Part shown: in pieces, positions 1 to 6,364 of the stretch | Layout: every line of letters starts with the position of its first letter | Position numbering within the stretch: the stretch's first letter is position 1 | Source of the DNA: Gammaproteobacteria bacterium | Lineage (GTDB): Bacteria > Pseudomonadota > Gammaproteobacteria > Xanthomonadales > Wenzhouxiangellaceae | Direction of reading: 5' to 3' | Assembly: GCA_018819105.1 (NCBI GenBank) | Contig: JAHJQV010000056.1 | Location: 1 to 42,986, forward strand | Length of the DNA stretch: 42,986 nucleotides | Notes under the pieces: generated by a model | Databases searched by the model: none | The model's input: the letters and a program-made list of their open reading frames with translations, nothing else | What the model was told of the DNA's origin: nothing | Translations under genes and position numbers: made by a program

Positions 1-152
1 ATGCTGCCAGTGCCTGTAGCTGTGGTGTTTCACGACCGAACGAACCGCAGGCGTACTTGACAGTACGTTGAGGATTCGTGACCGAGCGAAACGCCGCAGA
101 TGCGGGTATTGGCGGCATCGCAGTAGTCGGTTTCATGAATAATGCGGGCTAG
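1..152. repeat. Truncated miniature inverted-repeat element (left window edge)
   Basis: Bases 12-100 are identical to 42898-42986 at the other end of the window. The outer arm 131-152 (reverse complement begins CTAGCCCGCATTATTC) is the inverted counterpart of 42829-42848. The core holds an internal hairpin, GCGTAC-ttgaca-GTACG, followed by TGAGGATTC. The window starts inside the element, so its other arm is missing here. No protein is encoded that I can support. It looks like a non-autonomous fold-back or MITE-like element of about 190-210 bp. Confidence 0.7.
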
Positions 153-209
153 TGTACCCCATCTCAATGTGATTTTTATGACCTCACCAGGCATGACTAA
201 AGCCATGCA

Positions 210-264
210 TTGACCATATGACATGAGTCAAAATCATTGACAATGACCAGAGAGCGTATAAACT
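210..264 (+). promoter_or_regulatory. Candidate promoter/operator of Phd-PIN module
   Basis: A perfect TTGACA lies at 237-242, with TAAACT (259-264, 16-nt spacing) or TATAAA (257-262, 14-nt spacing) as possible -10 boxes. Just upstream the inverted pair TTGAC (210-214) and GTCAA (227-231) could be an antitoxin-binding site. It lies 30-85 nt before the antitoxin start. This is inferred from sequence only. Confidence 0.35.
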
Positions 265-294
265 AAGTCCGTTAAACCAACTGGGCATCAGAAC

Positions 295-552
295 ATGGAA
301 ATTGTCAATATCCACGAAGCCAAGACCCACCTATCCAGATTGCTGCAGCAGGTCAGTCGCGGTGAGTCATTCATCATCGCCAGGGCCGGTCAGCCCATAG
401 CCAAAGTTATCGCCGTGACCAGCGCGGAGCAGGAGCCGGCCCGTCGGCTTGGCTTTTTGACCGGTGAAATCGAGGTGCCGGACGATTTTGATCGCATGGG
501 TGAGGCAGAGATCGCTGCAAGCTTCGGAGCTACGGATGATCCTGCTGCTTGA
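295..552 (+). CDS. Phd/YefM-family antitoxin
   Basis: An 85-residue protein with the classic Phd/YefM N-terminus: EIVNIHEAKTHLSRLL (residues 2-17), then a GE.FIIARAGQPIAKVI segment that forms the DNA-binding fold. The family binds its own operator and neutralises a cognate toxin through the C-terminal tail, here the acidic stretch from about residue 55. The downstream PIN toxin gene overlaps its last 17 bases, which points to translational coupling. The length is normal for the family. The toxin partner is a PIN-domain protein rather than Doc or YoeB, a common mix-and-match arrangement. Confidence 0.88.
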   Translation: MEIVNIHEAKTHLSRLLQQVSRGESFIIARAGQPIAKVIAVTSAEQEPARRLGFLTGEIEVPDDFDRMGEAEIAASFGATDDPAA

Positions 553-922
553 CACCCACTTGCTGCTGTGGGCTGGTGGCACGCCGGAACGACTGTCCCC
601 GGAAGCTCGCAGCATGATTGCGGATGCGCGCAATGAGCTTTGGTTCAGCGCCGCCAGTCTGTGGGAGATCTCCATCAAGCATGGTCTGGGGCGTCGCGAC
701 TTCAGAGTCAACCCGCATGTTTTCCGGCGCGCGCTTCTGGGCAGCGGCTATTCCGAGCTGGTCGTCACCAGCCAGCACGCCATTGCCACCACCCATCTGC
801 CACCCATTCACAAAGATCCCTTCGACCGCATACTCCTCGCCCAGGCCGAAGCAGAAGGCGCACTGCTGCTGACCCCCGATGAGCTTGTGGCGCAGTATCC
901 TGGGCCGGTGCGACGGGTTTGA
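536..922 (+). CDS. PIN-domain toxin (VapC-like ribonuclease)
   Basis: A 128-residue PIN-domain protein. The N-terminal LLLDTHLLLW supplies the first acidic residue, SAASLWEISIK (about residues 40-50) carries the conserved Glu, and the C-terminal DPFDRILLAQA carries the conserved Asp pair. These are the metal-binding acids of VapC-type RNases. I chose the ATG at 536, preceded by CGGAG, because it begins directly at the PIN core and overlaps the antitoxin by 17 bp; an upstream ATG at 464 would add 24 residues that do not look like the family. With the preceding Phd-type gene it forms a type II toxin-antitoxin module. Confidence 0.88.
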   Translation: MILLLDTHLLLWAGGTPERLSPEARSMIADARNELWFSAASLWEISIKHGLGRRDFRVNPHVFRRALLGSGYSELVVTSQHAIATTHLPPIHKDPFDRILLAQAEAEGALLLTPDELVAQYPGPVRRV

Positions 923-979
923 GGTCTGTTCAAGTGAAGAATGCTAAAAACTTTCGGTAAGTGGATATTCCGGCCCATT

Positions 980-1103
980 GTGAACACACATACTGGCCGA
1001 AGGTGAGCGCTGATTCTGGATTATCGTGAACACCCATTCTGATTCAACGTGAACATTTTTGCCGATTTACCAGAATCGGTGTTCACCTTGCCAGAATCAA
1101 TGT
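980..1103. repeat. Tandem 23-bp repeats and inverted copies: possible IS21-type end remnant
   Basis: Three consecutive 23-nt units start with GTGAACAC or GTGAGCGC at 980, 1003 and 1026, and a fourth partial unit starts at 1049. Inverted copies (CCAGAATCGGTGTTCACC, 1070-1087, and CCAGAATCAATG, 1091-1102) follow. Multiple GTGAACAC-type repeats of this spacing resemble the ends of IS21-family elements as I remember them. No transposase ORF is present, so this would be a scar or solo end. The rest of the 923-1331 gap holds only the RHH operator described separately. Confidence 0.45.
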
Positions 1104-1298
1104 ATCAAACACCACCCTGAGCCGTTCCTTGGACGCGGCAAAATCAATTATGCCTTCGTCGCATTGGTAGTGTACCCCGCCATGCTCCTGCAAGATCAGC
1201 CCCTGTGCACAAACCTGGATGCGCTCGGATTGATCCTTCGAGAAACACCTCTCCGGTCAATTTTGGATTTGCTTCGTCCCAACACATGTCGTATATTT

Positions 1299-1317
1299 GT
1301 AATACGTTTTGTATTAC
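1299..1317. promoter_or_regulatory. Palindromic operator before RHH antitoxin
   Basis: A perfect dyad GTAATAC-N5-GTATTAC lies 14 nt upstream of the RHH antitoxin start at 1332. Ribbon-helix-helix antitoxins typically bind such short inverted repeats and repress their own operon. The assignment follows from position and symmetry. Confidence 0.5.
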
Positions 1318-1331
1318 ATCTGGCACTATCA

Positions 1332-1634
1332 ATGGCCAACATCAGCATCCGCCTGTCTCCCGAAATCGAGCGCGAGCTTGCCGAAGAAGCCCGCATTACC
1401 GCGCGCACCCGATCCGACCTGGTGCGCGAGGCCGTTGGCGAATATCTGACCTACAAACAGAAGGCACGCATGATTGATGCCATGCGTGAGGCTGCGCGCG
1501 CATTGTATGCAAACCCCGACGCGGCCCGTGCCGGGATCGAGACAGCCGAAGATGGCCTGCAAGACTGGCTGCAAAGCATCGAGCGTGAAGAACGTGCCGC
1601 CGGCATGGATCCCGATGCCAAGTGGTGGGACTGA
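1332..1634 (+). CDS. Ribbon-helix-helix (CopG-like) antitoxin
   Basis: A 100-residue protein beginning ANISIRLSPEIERELAEEA, the N-terminal beta strand and first helix of a CopG/RHH DNA-binding domain, followed by RTRSDLVREAVGEYL (helix 2, about residues 25-40). The C-terminal half is charged and ends DPDAKWWD, a plausible toxin-binding tail. The ATG at 1332 is chosen because the RHH fold begins immediately there and the palindromic operator lies just upstream; the open frame extends further 5' to 1059 but that stretch has no family character. No strong ribosome-binding site is visible. Its stop overlaps the PemK start (TGATG). Confidence 0.85.
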   Translation: MANISIRLSPEIERELAEEARITARTRSDLVREAVGEYLTYKQKARMIDAMREAARALYANPDAARAGIETAEDGLQDWLQSIEREERAAGMDPDAKWWD

Positions 1635-1975
1635 TGCGCAGGGGCGAAATCCGGGTAGCCAGCTTTAAACCATGGCGCGGCAAAGAAATCGGTAAGGCGC
1701 GACCCTGTTTGATCATGCAGGCAGACTGGCTGACCACGGTGTCGCCAGGCACGCTGATCGTGTTGCCATTGACATCGCAACTCTGGCAGGGCGCGGACAT
1801 GCTGCGGGTTGCAATTAGCCCGCGTGAGCGCTTGCGCAAACCCTCCTGGGTGATGATCGACAAGATTCAGACGCTGGATGCCAGTCGATTCGGTGATGGT
1901 CCGCTGGCGGCCCTGAATGAACCCGAAATGAGCGTTATCGAGCAAAAACTTCAGGCAGTGCTGGGGATGTTGTAG
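1634..1975 (+). CDS. PemK/MazF-family toxin (mRNA interferase)
   Basis: A 113-residue PemK/MazF fold protein. The N-terminal RRGEIRVASFKPWRGKEIGKARPCLI is the diagnostic first strand-loop, with GK.RP as the conserved catalytic-loop motif. PGTLIVLPLTSQ follows at about residues 40-55 and PSWVMIDKIQTLDASRF at about 75-90. The family cleaves mRNA at short sequences. The ATG at 1634 shares one base with the TGA of the RHH antitoxin, so the pair is translationally coupled. A start at 1622 would add four residues but lies inside the antitoxin gene. Confidence 0.88.
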   Translation: MRRGEIRVASFKPWRGKEIGKARPCLIMQADWLTTVSPGTLIVLPLTSQLWQGADMLRVAISPRERLRKPSWVMIDKIQTLDASRFGDGPLAALNEPEMSVIEQKLQAVLGML

Positions 1976-2036
1976 ACGAATTTCCATAAGCCAAAATCAT
2001 CCACAACAACCAAGATTGGCTGACCGCCCGGGCTGC

Positions 2037-2939
2037 TCATGATGTTTGCTTCCCTAGCCCTGACTTAAGCCATTCCAGCGCACCGGATGTTTGCTTCCAG
2101 ATGAGTTTGTAGTCGGCCGCATAGGCGATTGCTTCGTTGTTGTCGCCAGGGCCGAACATCGCTGGCAATTCCCGGGGTATCCGCCGCCGACCCAATAGAT
2201 ATGCGGGAACGAATGCATTGCACTCCAGCGCTGCCTGCAACAGCCGGTCGGCCATCACCGATACACCGTGCTGCCGATATGCCAGCAGAGCCCGGCCATA
2301 CACCCACTCGGAAAGACAATCTCCAGCATACTCGTCGAGCAGCACGGCTGTCTCATCATCGTGCCCTGCTGCAAGCAGCAGATGCAGCAACAGGTAACGG
2401 TTACCCTGATTGTCGCCAGGGTTCAATCTCAGCATCTCACGCAAATGGCCAGCGGCTTCGTCAGTACGACCCATTTCTTTCAACAGCCGCGCCAAACCCT
2501 GGCGCGCGCGCATGTAGGGACGGGTGGCAAGCAAGCCCCAGAAATGCCCGACATCGTCAACAAATGCCTGCTTGCCCAGAGCACGCTCGCCGGCTGCGAC
2601 AGCCTGCTGGTAACATTCGCAGGCCTGAGCCAGTGTATTCGCCTCATCCTCGGCAAGAATCAGCCAGGCATCGGCACAATCGGACCACAGTGCCAGCGCC
2701 TGTTTCGCCAGTTCCACGCGATCACGCGCATGCACCATCTCCCAGGCATGGTAAATCAGCTGCTGCGCCTGATGCTCAGCGTCTGTGTGTGTGCTGGCAC
2801 CAGGTTCAAGTGCGTGGAGCAGAGTCTCTGCCACTGCTTGCGCTGACCTGGTTGGCGGCGAGCTTGGCGCTGGTTTACTCCTGCCTGCTGAGGACTTGCG
2901 CGGTTTGCTGTTTTTACGCTTGTTGCGTGATTTTGGCAT
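2037..2939 (-). CDS. TPR-repeat protein (ST7-like)
   Basis: A 300-residue protein with a very basic, low-complexity start (PKSRNKRKNSKPRKS, residues 2-16) and then helical tetratricopeptide-like repeats. Clear repeat segments include AKQALALWSDCADAWLILAED (about 80-100), RQGLARLLKEMGRTDEAAGHL (about 150-170) and DRLLQAALECNAFVPAYLLG (about 230-250). The arrangement resembles bacterial proteins matched to the ST7 family, whose function is unknown. It is on the same strand as the cas operon, 41 bp after its last gene, but has its own basic N-terminus and no overlap, so it is probably not part of that operon. No signal peptide or membrane segment. Confidence 0.7.
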   Translation of the reverse strand: MPKSRNKRKNSKPRKSSAGRSKPAPSSPPTRSAQAVAETLLHALEPGASTHTDAEHQAQQLIYHAWEMVHARDRVELAKQALALWSDCADAWLILAEDEANTLAQACECYQQAVAAGERALGKQAFVDDVGHFWGLLATRPYMRARQGLARLLKEMGRTDEAAGHLREMLRLNPGDNQGNRYLLLHLLLAAGHDDETAVLLDEYAGDCLSEWVYGRALLAYRQHGVSVMADRLLQAALECNAFVPAYLLGRRRIPRELPAMFGPGDNNEAIAYAADYKLIWKQTSGALEWLKSGLGKQTS

Positions 2940-2980
2940 GGTGCATCATCATGTCTTGACTGACGGTATGTTAACAACAT

Positions 2981-3739
2981 TCAGCACTGGCTTTCATTGG
3001 TGCCCACTGGACGAAACATGCCCAATCCGTAGTGACAGGCGAAGCCCAGCGCCAGCGGACCTGCGACATCTTTGGAGAATTCCAGTTGCCAGAAACTGCC
3101 GATGCGGTCTGGCTGTTGCACACCTCGCCGCGTGCGAAAACGCTTGAAGTGGATCGGTCGTAGTGACCGATTTCTCCCCACTTTGATGGTTTCGCGCCTG
3201 GCCAATTTGATGGGTTGCGGCAGACCGCGCTCGATGCACTCGCGTCTGATTTGGTCCTCCACGCTGAAACCCTTTTTGCAATGCCATGGATGCAGATACG
3301 GCGTTACTGACGCCCATACCCTGCCGGGCTGGGTGAGGGCATTGTTGCTATGTGGGCCACCAATGCTTTCCAGCACCAATTGCCATTCACCGCCATCGCG
3401 ACGCCATAGCCTGTTGACGCTTTCCACGACACGCTGCGCTTGTGCCTGCATGCCATCAGGAACATGCACCATTACCCGGTCGATGCGGCCATCATGGTGA
3501 CTGTCCCAGGGCAGATAAAAGGCATGGCCGTGACGGTTGCCGTGGGGCATGCCGTGGCCTGAGAATATTGAAGGGATGCTGTCTTCACCGCAGATGTGCT
3601 TGGCCCGACTCATGACAGCCATGCGCATCAGTTCACCGATACGCAGTGTGTCCTCAACACGTGGAAGGGGTTTGCCCACAATGATGAAGTTTGCTGTGGT
3701 GGCGGCTAACCCGACCATCGCGGATGTATGATGGGGCAT
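2981..3739 (-). CDS. Second Csb2-like protein, N-terminally short (Cas6-like half)
   Basis: A 252-residue protein matching the C-terminal half of Csb2 (type I-G Cas5-Cas6 fusion). It has GKPLPRVEDTLRIGELMR (about 22-39), IPSIFSGHG...HGHAFYLPW then DGRIDRVMVHVPDG (about 56-94), a SVTPYLHPW segment (about 144-152), and the end LGFACHYGLGMFRP. The neighbouring 508-residue Csb2 ends in a similar way (SVTPY and SSFGLGLFRP) but the two differ greatly elsewhere, so this is not a recent duplication. The whole Cas5-like N-terminal domain is absent, with only 25 bp between this gene and csb2. It could be a free Cas6-like crRNA nuclease or a remnant of another I-G system. Confidence 0.7.
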   Translation of the reverse strand: MPHHTSAMVGLAATTANFIIVGKPLPRVEDTLRIGELMRMAVMSRAKHICGEDSIPSIFSGHGMPHGNRHGHAFYLPWDSHHDGRIDRVMVHVPDGMQAQAQRVVESVNRLWRRDGGEWQLVLESIGGPHSNNALTQPGRVWASVTPYLHPWHCKKGFSVEDQIRRECIERGLPQPIKLARRETIKVGRNRSLRPIHFKRFRTRRGVQQPDRIGSFWQLEFSKDVAGPLALGFACHYGLGMFRPVGTNESQC

Positions 3740-3764
3740 AGCGGCTGAAGCGCAGCGCGATTCA

Positions 3765-5291
3765 TCACTGATGATCCAACTCTCTCGCGGGTCGAAACAG
3801 ACCTAAGCCAAAGCTGCTTGAATGGCCCAATCGGATGGGGCCGACCACGGGCCCTGAGAACCGCAGTCGGACCCTCTGCCCTAGACGATCACCGATCGAT
3901 GCGCGCCTTATTGCCACCCGTCGAGGAACATGCACTGATAACCACTGGGGAGATCCAACAAGATCGACGGTGACGTTCTGCTCGATTCCGCTTCGCACAA
4001 GCTCGCGACGGATCTGATCAACGATCGATTCCCCTTTCCGTTCCTTACCGCGACGGAATCTATGCCGGGGGGGCACATACGGCGTTACGGATTCCCACGT
4101 GGTCGCAGGGTTATCATCGAATCCGGGCGGCGGTGGCACGCGTCGATCAAGTGGCACAAGGCGCACCTTCCACTCGTCGATGTCAGGCCCAGCTGCCGCC
4201 CACGACAAGTCTCGCGCAGCTCCGAGCAAAATGGCCTCCTGCTCGTCGGCATCGAACGGCCGTGAGCCTCGCCAGACAAGAAGTCGCGTCGGCTGATCGT
4301 TTTCGCACCACGCAAGGAACTCGGTGTGACGATGTCCTTTCAGCGGCTTGCCATTCGAATCTTTTCCGATCATATCCGCGACCGCCTCCCGTATATTGTG
4401 ACCCGACCGCGTCCAGGTCGCCGAATCGTCACCCGTCTTGAACCGCAGAAGATGGCGGAGTACGGTGCCTCGGAACCTTGATGTGAGTCGCACGACCGCG
4501 CGCGGATCTGGCGCGACATTCCACCCAATCGCAAACTGCATCAGGTGGCAATCGAACCGATGCACCGGCGCACGCCTTCGCTCACGGGATGCGGGTCGCG
4601 GAGGTCGAACCGCGTAGAGCCACTGCGCGCCGGGAGGGACGGCTCGCTTCACAGCTTCGGGATTGTCGGTCGTGCGCTCAATGTCGTCGCGCGTCGCCTC
4701 CTTGAGGGGCGATAGCACGGGGGCAGCACCGCCTACCCGCTTGTCTGCCAGCTCGCAGTTGGGCGCTGGGATGTCGTCGGCCGATTCCACGACACCAATG
4801 CGCGTGAACGTCTCGGCGCGTCCGAAGTACGTCATGCGATCGAGGCATTGCGCGAGCAGTGCGCGCAGGTCATCGGTCCAGTCGTCGCCCTCGATGAACC
4901 ACCACACCGGCGACTCCGTTGGAACGCACCAGTAGTTGTCCTGCACGAGGCTTGTGCCGTAGCTGCGGATGCCAGGCTTCTGTGCAGCCTTTGGATTCCA
5001 ACCGAAATCGGTCGGGTGGTACTGCCTGAGTGGGCTTCCCTTGCGTGCATCCGGTGGAAGATGGAACGCATACGCACTGTTGCACAACGCGGACTGCAGT
5101 TGTTCGAGCTTCGCAATGTCCGGCACTCCTCCCACCTCGCGAGCCCATTGATACCAGCGTGCGGTCACCGCGCGAACCAATCGCCAGGGACTGGGAGGCC
5201 ACTCGCCGTGTGGGTCGTCATACGGGTTCGCGCGCCACGGCGTGGCGTGGAAGCGGCCCAGCGGAAACTCTTGTCGAAGAACAAGTTTCAT
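3765..5291 (-). CDS. csb2: Type I-G Cas protein Csb2 (Cas5-Cas6 fusion)
   Basis: A 508-residue protein. The N-terminus MKLVLRQEFPLGRFHATPWR followed by EWPPSPWRLVRAV is typical of Csb2/GSU0054, the fusion that supplies the Cas5-like backbone subunit and the Cas6-like crRNA-processing domain in type I-G. The C-terminal half has LKGHRHTEFLAW (about 320-331), with histidines that could act in RNA cleavage, then SVTPYVPPRHRFRRGKERKG and a C-terminal SSFGLGLFRP glycine-rich loop typical of Cas6-like RAMP folds. It overlaps csb1 by 4 bp (ATGA) and must be co-translated with it. Confidence 0.88.
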   Translation of the reverse strand: MKLVLRQEFPLGRFHATPWRANPYDDPHGEWPPSPWRLVRAVTARWYQWAREVGGVPDIAKLEQLQSALCNSAYAFHLPPDARKGSPLRQYHPTDFGWNPKAAQKPGIRSYGTSLVQDNYWCVPTESPVWWFIEGDDWTDDLRALLAQCLDRMTYFGRAETFTRIGVVESADDIPAPNCELADKRVGGAAPVLSPLKEATRDDIERTTDNPEAVKRAVPPGAQWLYAVRPPRPASRERRRAPVHRFDCHLMQFAIGWNVAPDPRAVVRLTSRFRGTVLRHLLRFKTGDDSATWTRSGHNIREAVADMIGKDSNGKPLKGHRHTEFLAWCENDQPTRLLVWRGSRPFDADEQEAILLGAARDLSWAAAGPDIDEWKVRLVPLDRRVPPPPGFDDNPATTWESVTPYVPPRHRFRRGKERKGESIVDQIRRELVRSGIEQNVTVDLVGSPQWLSVHVPRRVAIRRASIGDRLGQRVRLRFSGPVVGPIRLGHSSSFGLGLFRPARELDHQ

Positions 5292-6364
5292 CCTTCGGGC
5301 TTCCCTTCCCGATACAATCCCTCGCGCGTCCAGAACACGTCGGTGCCCGCCGGCTTGCCGAAGTCAGCAACCGAGATCGCGGTCATAATGTCGACCTCGA
5401 GTGACACCTCCTGCTCGTAGCTCTTGAGGGCGGTGCACCGCAGGTGACAACCGGACCGAAAGCGGAACGGCGACTCAAGAAGCTTCTGAATCTTCCAAAG
5501 CGCAAGCGCGACGAGAAACTCCTGCTGGTTCTCCGAGAGACCGACCGTGCTCTCGTCTTTTTTGCGCCCAAATGAGCGGATCAGGCCAACGTCGAGAACA
5601 AACGTCGCGCGAATCGACTCCGCAGTGGCGTCATCAACTGCGAAGATCGGCTGGCCGGAGGTCGTCTTTCCCAACCGGTCGAACTTCACGCCGGAGCGGT
5701 CCACGCGGCCAGCACCGAAGGCTTCGAGGTGTGCCGTCAGGGCGCGCGGGATCTTGATCTGCCACTTCGGGAAGAGTACCCCGTGAACGAGTGAGTTCGG
5801 ATCGACCTCGAAAATGGTCTTGAAGACGTTCCACCACTTGTCGGGTGGCGGGTGTGCCTTCGGGCTCCCGGGCAAAACGATGCCGAACTTGTTGAGAAGT
5901 TCGGCATCGAACTTACCGCCCCCCGTTGCGCCATCGTTATTCAGCACAGCGCCATCCAGGAAATAGGACGACGCGATGCGGTGGCCCTCGGTAAGGCTCG
6001 TGACAACCACCTCGCGCTTGTCATTTGGCAATTTGCCGTCGGCGAGGTCGCCGGTTACACAGCGGATGAAGGGCATTCCATCGAGGTCATCGACCAAGTC
6101 GAGATCGTGAGCGCCGCGCTGGCAGACCGTCTCGAGGTGGTTGGCCATGCTTGCCGCGCTGTCGACGATGCAGACATTCTCGGTGCTGCCGTCCTTGCGT
6201 GGCGCCTTGTAGATGACGTGGCCGATCTCGGGGAACCCGGCAGGCTGGAACCGGTCGCCGGCGATCGGCTCAAGTGTCGCGGTCAGGACGAGCGGCGACT
6301 CACCCTTCAGAACATTGGCGGGCGTGAGCTTCATCGGGGGACTCTTCTTAGCTGCTTCAGACAT
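5288..6364 (-). CDS. csb1: Type I-G Cas7 protein Csb1
   Basis: A 358-residue Csb1, the Cas7-type subunit that forms the crRNA-binding filament. Recognised by the N-terminal LEPIAGDRFQPAGFPEIGH region, the SAASMANHLE segment near residue 65, the SLTEGHRIASSYFLDG block and the late SPFRFRSGCHLRC motif. The ATG at 6364 is chosen because it has a strong ribosome-binding site (GAGGAGAAG) and starts MSEAAKKSP; an open frame continues upstream to 6562 but only inside csx17. It overlaps csx17 by 8 bp and csb2 by 4 bp. Confidence 0.88.
   Translation of the reverse strand: MSEAAKKSPPMKLTPANVLKGESPLVLTATLEPIAGDRFQPAGFPEIGHVIYKAPRKDGSTENVCIVDSAASMANHLETVCQRGAHDLDLVDDLDGMPFIRCVTGDLADGKLPNDKREVVVTSLTEGHRIASSYFLDGAVLNNDGATGGGKFDAELLNKFGIVLPGSPKAHPPPDKWWNVFKTIFEVDPNSLVHGVLFPKWQIKIPRALTAHLEAFGAGRVDRSGVKFDRLGKTTSGQPIFAVDDATAESIRATFVLDVGLIRSFGRKKDESTVGLSENQQEFLVALALWKIQKLLESPFRFRSGCHLRCTALKSYEQEVSLEVDIMTAISVADFGKPAGTDVFWTREGLYREGKPEG

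Noticed and set aside
12-100. 89-bp identity of the two window ends as proof of a circular plasmid
   Set aside because: The identity starts at base 12, not base 1, and the upstream parts differ by a 24-bp indel. Two copies of a dispersed element explain this better than an assembly overlap.
980-1103. Possible short CRISPR array of 23-bp repeats
   Set aside because: Units abut with no spacers and include inverted copies, which fits a transposon end rather than CRISPR.
3765-5291. The short Csb2-like gene and csb2 as one gene split by a frameshift
   Set aside because: The 508-residue Csb2 is complete with its own C-terminal GLGLFRP end, and the short protein repeats that same region with a different sequence, so they are separate genes.
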